A stretch of DNA of 61,279 nt from Flavobacteriales bacterium UBA952 (lineage in GTDB: Bacteria; Bacteroidota; Bacteroidia; Flavobacteriales_D; Crocinitomicaceae). Where the stretch lies: positions 1 through 61,279 of the forward strand of contig CAJJBU010000005.1 in NCBI GenBank assembly GCA_905182495.1, in the 5' to 3' direction. Under the pieces are notes generated by a model. It ran no database searches. It was given only the letters and a program-made list of their open reading frames with translations, and was not told where the DNA came from. Below are positions 53,819 to 61,279 of this stretch, piece after piece. How positions within the stretch are numbered: the first letter of the stretch is position 1; every line of letters starts with the position of its first letter. Made by a program: the position numbers and the translations under genes.

Positions 53819-55177
53819 TTATCTACCTACCAATTGTATACCAAGATACGAAGTAGGTTCAATCAATTTAAGTTCTTCTTTTAATTCTGCAGAGATGTCG
53901 AGCGAGTCAATGAATTCGTGCACAGATTCTTTCGTTACTTTATCATGTGTTCTTGTAAGTCCTTTTAGTGCTTCGTATGGTTTCTCGAAACCTTCTCTGC
54001 GCAAAACGGTCTGTATAGCTTCTGCGACTACCGCCCAATTGTTTTCTAATTCCTTTGAAATCGCTTTCTCGTTCAAAACGAGTTTAACCAATCCTTTTAA
54101 TGTTGATTGAAAAGCAATGATTGAATGGGCTAATGGAACACCTATGGTTCTTAAAACTGTTGAGTCCGTTAAGTCTCGTTGTAGTCGTGATAATGGTAGT
54201 TTTCCCGATAAGTGCTCGTATAAGGCATTGGCTATGCCAAGATTTCCTTCGGAGTTTTCAAAATCAATCGGATTAACTTTATGTGGCATTGCAGAAGATC
54301 CAATCTCTCCGGCCTTTAATTTTTGTTTGAAATAGTCCATTGAAACATACGTCCAGATGTCCCTGTCTAAATCAATCAAAATGGTATTGATTCTTTTTAA
54401 GGCATCAAAAAGACCTGCAGTATGGTCATAGTGTTCAATTTGTGTTGTCGTTTGGCTTCTATGTAGACCAAGTACGTCATTGACAAAATGATTAGAGAAG
54501 CCAATCCAGTCGATTTCAGGGTAGGCAACATGATGGGCATTGAAATTACCTGTTGCGCCACCAAATTTTGCTGAAAAAGGAACTGCAATTAAGGTTCCTC
54601 TTTGAATCTCTAGTCGCTCACGAAAGACTTTTAGTTCCTTCCCTAAGCGCGTAGGAGATGCCGCTTGTCCATGTGTTCTTGCCAACATCGGAATGTCCTT
54701 CCATTCGTTTTCGAGCTCTTTTAATTTTTGAGTCAATTCATTGAGCATCGGTAAGTAAATCTCTTGAATCCCTTCCTTTAAAGATAAGGGAACCGCTGTA
54801 TTGTTGATATCCTGAGATGTTAACCCAAAGTGTATAAACTCTAAATAACGTTCAAGCCCAATTTCCGTCATTTTTTCCTTTAGGAAATATTCTACGGCTT
54901 TCACATCATGGTTGGTTGTCTTTTCTGTTTGCTTAATCCACAGGGCGTCTTCCTCTGAAAAATTACGATACAAATCTCTAAGTGTTTCTGATAGATTTAC
55001 AGGAAAGTCTTTTAAAAAGGGCAACGGAATAGCCGTAAGGGCAATAAAGTACTCTACTTCAACAAGGACGCGGTAGCGGATTAGGCCATATTCAGAATAA
55101 TAAGCTTGTAGGGCTTTGGTTTTGGATTGATACCTTCCGTCAATTGGAGATATAGCTGTAAGTGGCGAATAGTTCAT
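53819..55177 (-). CDS. purB: Adenylosuccinate lyase
   Basis: About 452 residues from ATG 55177 (NYSPLTAISPIDGRYQSKT, the family start); a longer in-frame start at 55243 adds residues unlike the family. Fumarase/aspartase signature SSAMPHKVNPIDFENSEGN, catalytic segment THGQAASPTRLGKEL. It acts twice in purine synthesis (SAICAR to AICAR, and adenylosuccinate to AMP). It heads the run purB, unknown 533-residue gene, M1 peptidase. A TATCTTTG box lies about 17 bases before the ATG on the minus strand. Confidence 0.97.
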   Translation of the reverse strand: MNYSPLTAISPIDGRYQSKTKALQAYYSEYGLIRYRVLVEVEYFIALTAIPLPFLKDFPVNLSETLRDLYRNFSEEDALWIKQTEKTTNHDVKAVEYFLKEKMTEIGLERYLEFIHFGLTSQDINNTAVPLSLKEGIQEIYLPMLNELTQKLKELENEWKDIPMLARTHGQAASPTRLGKELKVFRERLEIQRGTLIAVPFSAKFGGATGNFNAHHVAYPEIDWIGFSNHFVNDVLGLHRSQTTTQIEHYDHTAGLFDALKRINTILIDLDRDIWTYVSMDYFKQKLKAGEIGSSAMPHKVNPIDFENSEGNLGIANALYEHLSGKLPLSRLQRDLTDSTVLRTIGVPLAHSIIAFQSTLKGLVKLVLNEKAISKELENNWAVVAEAIQTVLRREGFEKPYEALKGLTRTHDKVTKESVHEFIDSLDISAELKEELKLIEPTSYLGIQLVGR

Positions 55178-55255
55178 GAGATTACAAAAAACAAAGATAA
55201 TGCTTCCTATCGTATTTTGAGAATGTTTCTCTTCGATAAACAAAACTTAACACAG

Positions 55256-55288
55256 TTGGTTTAAACATAAAAGGTTTAGGTAATTTTG
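55256..55288 (+). promoter_or_regulatory. Promoter before the heme A synthase gene (TTG, 22 bases, TAATTTTG)
   Basis: TTG at 55256-55258 and TAATTTTG at 55281-55288 are separated by 22 bases, close to the usual -33/-7 spacing of Bacteroidota. The box ends 4 bases before ATG 55293, implying a leaderless or near-leaderless transcript. Confidence 0.5.
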
Positions 55289-55292
55289 AAGC

Positions 55293-56312
55293 ATGGTATT
55301 TTCAAGGAGTTTTATTCGTTTTAACTGGCTCGTTTTGGTGCTGATCTATCTTGTTGTAATAGCAGGTAGTTTTGTGCGAATTACGGGGAGTGGGATGGGG
55401 TGCCCAGATTGGCCCAAATGCTTTGGAGAGTGGATTCCTCCTACATCTGCCGATGACCTTCCTGGAGATTACAGACAGGCTTATTTAGAGAAGCGAAGTA
55501 AAAAAGTTGTCAAATTCACGAAGGTGCTTTCTGTAATTGGAATGGGTGAGACTGCGTCGCTTTTGCGCACAGATCCTTCAGTTTATGAAGAGGAGCCATT
55601 TAATGCACAAAAAACTTGGATCGAGTATGTTAACCGTCTTTTTGGCTTTTTAGCCGGTAATGCGATGTTATTCGTCTTTTTCTGGCTTCTTTTTTCCTAT
55701 CGAAAATCGAAGTTGCTTTGGATTTGTGGATTCAACTTGATTCTTATGGGGTTTCAGGCTTGGTTTGGCTCGATTGTCGTTGCTACAAATCTTGTTCCGT
55801 GGACCATTACCGTGCATCTGTTTTTAGCATTGCTCATTATTGCTATTCAAATTTATGTCATCATACTTGCTGCTGGCGACAATAGACTCTTTCAACGGTA
55901 TGAGCTATCTAAACCAATGCTTCTTATGCTTTGGGGTATTTTTGCGATTACTTTCTACCAAATGTTCTTGGGAACTCAAGTACGGGAGTCCATTGATGTG
56001 CTTATTAAAAATGATGTAGGTCAAGATGCGTGGACAGAAGGGGTAGGCTTGCCTTTTTATATTCACCGAAGTTTTTCTTGGCTTGTACTTGTAATGTTAC
56101 TTGTCGTTTTTTGGATCAATGAAAAACAAAAATCCTTCACGGGGATTCGGGTTGCATTTATAGTTCTAGCTCTTGAGCTACTATCGGGCGTTTTATTGGC
56201 TCATTTTAATATGCCAGATTTGGTACGCACAGCCCATTTATTATTCGCTTCAATTCTATTTGGAGTATTGTTTTGGTTTCTGCTTCAAGGTAGAATTTTA
56301 CAAAAGAGGTAA
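55293..56312 (+). CDS. ctaA: Heme A synthase (COX15/CtaA family)
   Basis: 339 residues, eight membrane helices. The N-terminal helix ends in SFVRITGSGMGCPDWPKCFG with the conserved Cys pair, then a longer first loop and WIEYVNRLFGFLAGN with the haem-binding His/Glu environment replaced by EYVNRL, and later VHLFLALLI, YIHRSFSWLV and RTAHLLFASILFG with conserved His. The family converts heme O to heme A for aa3-type oxidases, so the organism probably respires aerobically. No ctaB/coxABC genes are in the window. It converges with the BNR gene, stop to stop with no gap. Confidence 0.93.
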   Translation: MVFSRSFIRFNWLVLVLIYLVVIAGSFVRITGSGMGCPDWPKCFGEWIPPTSADDLPGDYRQAYLEKRSKKVVKFTKVLSVIGMGETASLLRTDPSVYEEEPFNAQKTWIEYVNRLFGFLAGNAMLFVFFWLLFSYRKSKLLWICGFNLILMGFQAWFGSIVVATNLVPWTITVHLFLALLIIAIQIYVIILAAGDNRLFQRYELSKPMLLMLWGIFAITFYQMFLGTQVRESIDVLIKNDVGQDAWTEGVGLPFYIHRSFSWLVLVMLLVVFWINEKQKSFTGIRVAFIVLALELLSGVLLAHFNMPDLVRTAHLLFASILFGVLFWFLLQGRILQKR

Positions 56313-57770
56313 TTACTTATTTCGCTTTTCAAATGGGATGCTCATCCCCTTGATTTCGAGAATGTAAAGGCCATTATTTAGATTTCCAACATCGATACTT
56401 TCGCTACTTGTATCTAATTGATTTTCAATCACAAGAGACCCACTAATTGAATAAATAGTATATTTAAAAACGCCGTTTAAACCAGTCGTATTAAGGCGGT
56501 CGTTGCATGGGTTAGGAAATACTTTAATATTGTCTTTATCGTATTCAGAAAGTCCAACATTACTTAGTTTCCCCCGTCGATACATGACATTTCCAGAGTC
56601 TCCATCTCGATAAACTACGTGAACGAAACCATCTCTGTAATACAGGTCTGGATTCAATTGGGTGCCTGTCGTATTGATGTTTACCTGGCATTTCGTCTGC
56701 TCGAATAGGGTGAAATCATTAGCTGTTCCAAAGGCACAGTAGATTTCGTAATTGCTATTATCAGACGCTTGCCAAACTACGAATAACGAATCATAGGTTC
56801 CATGAATTCGAGGGTAGTTAGCGATTCCATTTACGTTTTCGGGTTCGGGTAACATAAAGGCTTCGTTGGAATTGGTGCCACTCAAAAGGTCTTTTTTATT
56901 CACATAGCAACGGTACTTGCCGCTCGCTCTACTGGCTGAAACGCTAAACAAATTAGATTGATCAATAAAGGCATCGGGGCCAGTTGATGGACAGGATGTA
57001 ATAGACCAAAATAGCTGGTCTATATTTTCATAGTTCGGAAAACTAACTCCGCCATCGTTAGAGGTGACAGCATAAAGATCTCTAACATTAGATTCATTGT
57101 TTCTATATAAGAGTGCATGGTCATTCCCTTTGGATGCATAGGCCGCAGGGCAGCAGTCACATGCTTCGTCGGGAACTGTGTTTGCAATTTCTTGCTCTGT
57201 TGAAAAACTTACGCCAGCATCCGTAGAATGTGTTACTACATACCTTGGATTCGACCAAACGCCATCATGGGCCATATATATGACGCTAGGGTTACCATTG
57301 TTATTAACAGCTAGATTGGGCAGCCACGCTACTCCTTCACCATGTGAATCTGTTCTTAGGGTATCAGAGAAGGTGAGTCCTCCGTCAGTGGACCTTACAC
57401 TATAAACATGCCCCTGTTCAATTGGGGCTTGCTTGAATACGATGAGTATCGTATCTCCGTTTGAATCTATTTCAGGACCTGTCCAGGTTGATAAATAACT
57501 TTGAAAGTTATCAGGAGTAACTTGAATAGGCGTATCAAAATTATTCCCATTGAATTTAGACGCATGAAGTATCCCTGTTCCGATTTTACCGAATACAACC
57601 ACGGGTTCATTGTTTCGATTTAAAGTGATTCTTGGCCGTGTATATCCATATATACTGCCCTCTGCAACGGAAATAGTATCTTCCCAAACGATTACAGACT
57701 GGGCATTTATAGGGGTTGGAGTACTTATTTGAAGTGCGCTAAAACCGAGGATAAAGAGTAGTTTTTTCAT
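56313..57770 (-). CDS. Secreted BNR-repeat protein with T9SS type A sorting tail and a CDCC cluster
   Basis: 485 residues. Signal peptide (KKLLFILGFSALQI, about 1-23). Sialidase-like propeller repeats with Asp-box character (STDGGLTFSDTLR, STDAGVSFSTEQE, SNDGGVSFPNYEN). A cysteine cluster DEACDCCPAAYASKGND is also seen in Bacteroidota exo-sialidase-like proteins. The C-terminus (VFPNPCNDRLNTT, IYSISGSLVIENQ, LNNGLYILEIKG) is a T9SS type A signal. No sialidase Arg triad can be assigned. Surface-exposed or released; function unknown. Confidence 0.78.
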   Translation of the reverse strand: MKKLLFILGFSALQISTPTPINAQSVIVWEDTISVAEGSIYGYTRPRITLNRNNEPVVVFGKIGTGILHASKFNGNNFDTPIQVTPDNFQSYLSTWTGPEIDSNGDTILIVFKQAPIEQGHVYSVRSTDGGLTFSDTLRTDSHGEGVAWLPNLAVNNNGNPSVIYMAHDGVWSNPRYVVTHSTDAGVSFSTEQEIANTVPDEACDCCPAAYASKGNDHALLYRNNESNVRDLYAVTSNDGGVSFPNYENIDQLFWSITSCPSTGPDAFIDQSNLFSVSASRASGKYRCYVNKKDLLSGTNSNEAFMLPEPENVNGIANYPRIHGTYDSLFVVWQASDNSNYEIYCAFGTANDFTLFEQTKCQVNINTTGTQLNPDLYYRDGFVHVVYRDGDSGNVMYRRGKLSNVGLSEYDKDNIKVFPNPCNDRLNTTGLNGVFKYTIYSISGSLVIENQLDTSSESIDVGNLNNGLYILEIKGMSIPFEKRNK

Positions 57771-57830
57771 TTATTAAAGATAAGAAAGAAAAGAGTTGTA
57801 CAAAACAGTATTAGAAAATTTATATTTTAT

Positions 57831-57839
57831 TACTTTTGC
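57831..57839 (+). promoter_or_regulatory. -7 promoter box (TACTTTTGC) before the tRNA
   Basis: TACTTTTGC is a perfect match to TAnnTTTGC and ends 25 bases before the tRNA. This form is common before Bacteroidota tRNA genes. The region upstream is AT-rich. Confidence 0.6.
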
Positions 57840-57864
57840 ACCCACAATGATGGATTATCCATCG

Positions 57865-57938
57865 GGTCCTATAGCTCAGTTGGTTAGAGCACCTGACTCA
57901 TAATCAGGTGGTCCCAGGTTCGAGTCCTGGTGGGACCA
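57865..57938 (+). tRNA. tRNA with anticodon CAU (elongator Met, or Ile2)
   Basis: Cloverleaf: acceptor GGTCCTA with TGGGACC, D arm AGCTCAGTTGGTTAGAGC, anticodon stem CCTGA/TCAGG with loop CTCATAA (anticodon CAU), T arm CCAGG/CCTGG with loop TTCGAGT, discriminator A at 57938. CCA is not encoded. The D-arm and anticodon loop fit elongator Met, but Ile2 (CAU modified to lysidine) shares these features and cannot be excluded by eye. Confidence 0.96.
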
Positions 57939-57947
57939 CAGTTAAAA

Positions 57948-57983
57948 CCCAGTAACACATTGTGTTGCTGGGATTTTTGTTTT
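57948..57983 (+). terminator. Intrinsic terminator after the tRNA
   Basis: CCCAGTAACAC and GTGTTGCTGGG form an 11-bp stem (one T-G pair) with an ATT loop, followed by ATTTTTGTTTT. It starts 9 bases after the tRNA discriminator base. Confidence 0.88.
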
Positions 57984-58048
57984 ATCAGAGATTTTACAAA
58001 ATTAGGGTCTTAATCTTTTTGCTTGTTACGATTTATTTTTTTGACTTA

Positions 58049-58057
58049 TAAGTTTGC
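58049..58057 (+). promoter_or_regulatory. -7 promoter box (TAAGTTTGC) before the orphan 172-residue gene
   Basis: TAAGTTTGC matches TAnnTTTGC, with a TTG at 58023-58025 23 bases upstream. It lies about 31 bases before ATG 58089. Confidence 0.45.
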
Positions 58058-58088
58058 AAACTTTTGAGTTTTTGAAAACCAAACAGAT

Positions 58089-58607
58089 ATGTCCAATACT
58101 ATTTTATCGATTTTAAACCAAAGTATAAACAACGCTAATGTCTCTGCTTTGTTAGAGGAGTTACGTGATAAAGATTCCAAATTCTTATTGTATAATCCAG
58201 AGAAGCAAGATGTAAAAGGACCTCTTGATAAATGGGAATGTCATGCCGCAGAATCAATGGGGGTAACGATTGAAATTCTTGATGATGTTGTAATCAGTAT
58301 ATGTATTGAATCGTCATTTACAAAGGTTCTTGAGTTTTTATTTATTGAAGAAGAGTTTCAAACATTGATTTCGACCATGAGTAGAGCGGCAGTGCAGAAT
58401 CGTTTGGGAAAGCCTTTGTATTGCACAGAGCTATTTGACCATTATTTAATGAACGACGAAGTTGTTTTAGGAGTGTTGTCCTGGCCACATTTGAATGATG
58501 AGGTATCAACCTATTGCTTTGGTTCAAAGCGCATATTTTCAGATCCAGAACGGATACCAAATAGAAGCTCATTTACCTTCGATTCTTTGTATCATCAATT
58601 TAATTAG
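58089..58607 (+). CDS. Orphan cytoplasmic protein of unknown function
   Basis: 172 residues with no signal peptide or membrane segment, acidic, with a central hydrophobic pattern (IEILDDVVISICIESSFTKV, FLFIEEEFQTLIS). I do not recognise a domain. A good promoter box precedes it and codon use resembles its neighbours, which supports a real gene. It sits alone between a tRNA terminator and a protease gene, with about 230 AT-rich non-coding bases after it. Confidence 0.6.
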   Translation: MSNTILSILNQSINNANVSALLEELRDKDSKFLLYNPEKQDVKGPLDKWECHAAESMGVTIEILDDVVISICIESSFTKVLEFLFIEEEFQTLISTMSRAAVQNRLGKPLYCTELFDHYLMNDEVVLGVLSWPHLNDEVSTYCFGSKRIFSDPERIPNRSSFTFDSLYHQFN

Positions 58608-58839
58608 AATTTTTGAATCCGCGTTAATCACACTTTTCTATTTCAGCTTATATAAATTCTCAGCATGCATCAAATCCTCAATTATAGTTTTGATGTTTAG
58701 GCCTTGTTATTAAGTTTGAGTTATTTTTTTTTGTATTGACAATAACACATTATTTGTGTGTTTTTTTGAGATTTAGGTCTTTGATTTTTTGCAAAACTCA
58801 AAGTTTTTCAGGATTTTTAACTTCTAAATTTTATACTAC
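58608..58839. other. AT-rich intergenic region before the subtilase
   Basis: I see T-rich tracts (for example near 58725-58770) and no clear hairpin, repeat or reading frame. It may hold the protease promoter, but no TAnnTTTG box is at a good distance. Confidence 0.5.
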
Positions 58840-61279
58840 ATGAAAATCATTTGTCTTAGTTTCATACTTTTTGGTGTGAGTTTGTTTTCTATTTCTCAAA
58901 CAACATATTCAGATTACCAAGATGGTAAGGTTATTTTTGAATTACCATCCTCGGCGAAACTTTTCAAAGCGTCCCAGGGGGTTCTTGAAGAAAAAGACCA
59001 TCCATTTCTAGATCCTATTTTTGACGAGTTTGGAATCTTCGAGGTGGTTCAGCTTCATCCGAATATCAAAGATGTAAAGCTGCTACGAACTTATGAAATA
59101 CGATTTTCTGAAATAGATAAAATCGATGATCTTCTTTCTCGCGTAAAGCAAACAATTAATGTCGTCTATGTGGAGAAGAAGGAACTCCATAGAACTTTTT
59201 TAACACCCAATGACCCCTATTTCACCAATTCTTTTAATAATGGTATGTGGTGCTTGTATCAAATCAATGCACCTCAAGCATGGGATATTTCTACCGGGGA
59301 TGCCAATATTATTGTTGCGGTAACCGACAATGCAATTCAAATCAATCATCCGGATCTCGTCAATAAAGTGGTTCCGGGTAGAGACGTTGTAGACAATGAC
59401 AACGATCCTTCCCCTTGTGGTGGTAATGATGGTTTTCACGGTTCTCACGTTTCAGGAACGGTTGGCGCAGAATCCAATAACAACCTTGGTGTGGCCTCAA
59501 TTGGTTACAATATAAGTGTGATGCCAGTGAAAATTGGTAACTGTACTACAGGTGCACTTACTGGTGGTTATGATGGCGTTATTTGGGCAACGGACAATGG
59601 CGCCGATGCGATCAATATGTCTTGGGGAGGCGGAGGCATTTCCAGTTATGGTCAAAATGTTTGTAATTATGCTTGGGACAATGGAGTTATTTTAATTGCG
59701 GCAGCAGGAAACGATGGTACAAACGAACAGTTTTATCCAGCGGCCTATGAAAATGTAGTCAGTGTTGCTTCCACGACAAGTGGAGATGCAAAATCAAGTT
59801 TTTCTCAATATGGATCATGGATTGATATATCTGCTCCAGGTTCTCAAATCTTAAGTACAAATGAAGGTACTTCTTACCAGTTTTCACAAGGTACTTCAAT
59901 GGCATCTCCAATGGTAGCAGGGCTTGTAGGTCTTATGATTTCTCATGCACCTTCTGCCACACCTCAAGATATTATTGATTGTCTTTTGTCTTCCGCTGAC
60001 AATATTGATGCTGCAAATGGAAACTACATCAATCAGCTTGGTTCGGGAAGAATAAATGCAGAAGAAGCATTGATTTGCTTGAATGCATATACCTATAGTT
60101 TGGACGCAGGTATAACTGCCATTTTTAAACCTGAAGGACAATTGTGCACAGCTACGGTTAATCCAGAGTTCGAACTGAGAAATTATGGAAGCCAAACTTT
60201 GACTTCTGTAGCGATTTCATATCAATATGACGGAGGTGGAACTCAAACTATTAATTGGACAGGTACACTTGCACAAGGAGGCGTGGAGACAATCACTTTA
60301 CCTTCGCAAACATTTGGGACAGGTGCCCATACACTTACGGTTACATGCAATACTCCAAATGGATCGGGTGATCAAAATAATTCCAATGACAGCGAAACCA
60401 CATCCTTTAATATTATCCCTACGGGTCAGATTGTTACAGTTGAGATAAGTACAGACTGTTGGGGTTCTGAAACCCAATGGGCGGTAACGGACCCAAATTC
60501 TGGAGATCTTCTTTTAGCAGGAGGCCCATACGCCGATATTACGGGAGGGGAAACGTATCAGAGTGAGGTTTGTCTGGCAGCGGGTTGTTATGAGTTTACA
60601 ATAACGGACACATATAATGACGGAATGTATGGGAGCCAGTATGCTTCATGTGCTGTTGATGGGACATATAGTATCGCACAGTCTAACGGGACGGTTGTCG
60701 CCTCTATACTTGCAGCAAATTCGGACTTTGGAGCAGAGGAGGTAAATCCATTTTGTGTAGTTTCAAACCTTGGTTATGATGTTGGTGTAAGTGACATACT
60801 TTATCCTTTTGGAACGATATGTAATCCTGCCATTGAAGCTCAAATTGAAGTGTTTAATTATGGTTCTCAAGCAGTAAGTTCCCTCGATATTATTTATGAT
60901 TATGGTACAGGTACTCAGAACACGAATTATAATGGCTCAATAGCTTCTGGAGCTTCGGTAATTGTTATTCTTCCTGTTGTAACGGTTAGTGGTGGTTCAA
61001 GCACCTTGACGGTGACGGTTCAAAATCCAGACGGAAATCCAGATGAGAATGTAACCAACAATACCATGACATCATTATTTTTTGTTTACGACAGCTATCA
61101 GGGGCTTCCTTTTACTGAGGATTTTGAAAGTAATAGCTTTACAAGTAACAGCTGGTACTTGACCAATGCTGATAATGACTTTACTTGGGGAATTGTGCCT
61201 GTGGATGGTACGGCACCCGGGGATAAGGCAGCTAAGATTGATTTCTTTAATTATTCTAATGGAGGACAAAGAGATGGTT
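58840..61279 (+). CDS. S8 subtilisin-family secreted protease, partial (3' end outside window)
   Basis: At least 813 residues from ATG 58840, open to the window edge. Signal peptide (KIICLSFILFGVSLFSISQ), a propeptide-like region (about 25-115), then the catalytic domain: Asp163 in VAVTDNAIQINHPDL, His200 in GFHGSHVSGTVG, oxyanion Asn291 in AAAGNDG and Ser353 in QGTSMASPMVAG. The residues after the Asp are N-A rather than the usual T/S-G. Past residue 400 there are CARDB-like modules (ELRNYGSQTLTSVAISYQYD; VFNYGSQAVSSLDIIYDYG) and a Cys-bearing module (CLAAGCYEFTITDTYNDGMY). A T9SS tail is likely beyond the edge but not seen. Confidence 0.92.
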   Translation, partial: MKIICLSFILFGVSLFSISQTTYSDYQDGKVIFELPSSAKLFKASQGVLEEKDHPFLDPIFDEFGIFEVVQLHPNIKDVKLLRTYEIRFSEIDKIDDLLSRVKQTINVVYVEKKELHRTFLTPNDPYFTNSFNNGMWCLYQINAPQAWDISTGDANIIVAVTDNAIQINHPDLVNKVVPGRDVVDNDNDPSPCGGNDGFHGSHVSGTVGAESNNNLGVASIGYNISVMPVKIGNCTTGALTGGYDGVIWATDNGADAINMSWGGGGISSYGQNVCNYAWDNGVILIAAAGNDGTNEQFYPAAYENVVSVASTTSGDAKSSFSQYGSWIDISAPGSQILSTNEGTSYQFSQGTSMASPMVAGLVGLMISHAPSATPQDIIDCLLSSADNIDAANGNYINQLGSGRINAEEALICLNAYTYSLDAGITAIFKPEGQLCTATVNPEFELRNYGSQTLTSVAISYQYDGGGTQTINWTGTLAQGGVETITLPSQTFGTGAHTLTVTCNTPNGSGDQNNSNDSETTSFNIIPTGQIVTVEISTDCWGSETQWAVTDPNSGDLLLAGGPYADITGGETYQSEVCLAAGCYEFTITDTYNDGMYGSQYASCAVDGTYSIAQSNGTVVASILAANSDFGAEEVNPFCVVSNLGYDVGVSDILYPFGTICNPAIEAQIEVFNYGSQAVSSLDIIYDYGTGTQNTNYNGSIASGASVIVILPVVTVSGGSSTLTVTVQNPDGNPDENVTNNTMTSLFFVYDSYQGLPFTEDFESNSFTSNSWYLTNADNDFTWGIVPVDGTAPGDKAAKIDFFNYSNGGQRDG

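Noticed and set aside
57865..57938. Firm assignment of the CAU tRNA as Met or Ile2
   Set aside because: Identity depends on modification and fine sequence features that I cannot settle by eye; only the anticodon is certain.
58608..58839. tRNA-linked genomic island boundary
   Set aside because: No integrase, direct repeat of the tRNA end, or composition shift is visible in this window.

Overview
This window is chromosome from a member of the Bacteroidota, most likely a marine Flavobacteriales (Cryomorphaceae/Crocinitomicaceae-like). The evidence is low GC, type A sorting tails of the type IX secretion system (T9SS) on several secreted proteins, an LpxC-FabZ fusion, a Wzc-type kinase with a Gly-Tyr tail, TAnnTTTG promoter boxes, DUF4301 and DUF4258 proteins, and an aerobic heme A synthase. 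I see no insertion sequence, prophage, CRISPR array, integrase or rRNA. It is mainly core genome with some lineage-specific accessory genes. Once broken genes are recognised, no stretch over 300 bases lacks a gene.

Layout. 1-3.8 kb (minus): queE, an OmpA/PD40 lipoprotein, a UbiA-family prenyltransferase and maf (cut by the window edge). 3.9-7.3 kb (plus): a secreted PCMD-like protein and a TonB-dependent receptor. 7.3-13.2 kb (minus): the lipid A operon lpxD, lpxC-fabZ, lpxA, followed by an RlmD-type methyltransferase and cinA. 13.4-17.4 kb (minus): DUF4258 protein, thioredoxin, uvrA. 17.5-23.5 kb (minus): surface polysaccharide genes (GT4 glycosyltransferase, Wza, Wzc-type kinase, rfbC, WecA/TagO-like transferase). 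23.6-26.0 kb: PBP4-type D,D-carboxypeptidase facing D-Ala-D-Ala ligase. 26.1-32.1 kb (plus): PlsC-like acyltransferase, lipA, a 968-residue T9SS protein, a Crp/Fnr regulator.

32.1-38.1 kb (minus) is a very tight run: small membrane protein, mutL, two rhomboids, an EEP-family hydrolase, Sua5/YrdC and a class I glutamine amidotransferase. 38.2-40.0 kb (minus) holds an ECF sigma factor and a membrane partner whose periplasmic end looks like a T9SS type B / CHU_C domain. 40.1-42.5 kb: mdh and a beta-helix lipoprotein. 42.6-45.1 kb (plus): a second ECF sigma/anti-sigma pair preceded by a periplasmic protein resembling the soluble end of DUF2723 proteins. 45.1-57.8 kb: methyltransferase, DUF4301, NifU-like, recQ, M1 peptidase, a beta-propeller-like protein, purB, heme A synthase and a T9SS BNR protein. 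57.9-61.3 kb: a tRNA with anticodon CAU, an orphan gene, and a large S8 protease running off the window.

Assembly quality matters here. Seven genes are interrupted by single-base indels, often in homopolymers (OmpA/PD40, lpxC-fabZ, DUF4258, trxA, wzc, wza, one anti-sigma). The lpxC part of lpxC-fabZ carries many insertions over about 1 kb. Because lpxC, fabZ and usually trxA are needed for growth and the correct reading can be followed by eye, I read these as uncorrected long-read errors rather than decay. The candidates for new biology are the two ECF/anti-sigma loci, above all the anti-sigma partner with a secretion-signal-like domain. The evidence for them is pattern-based.
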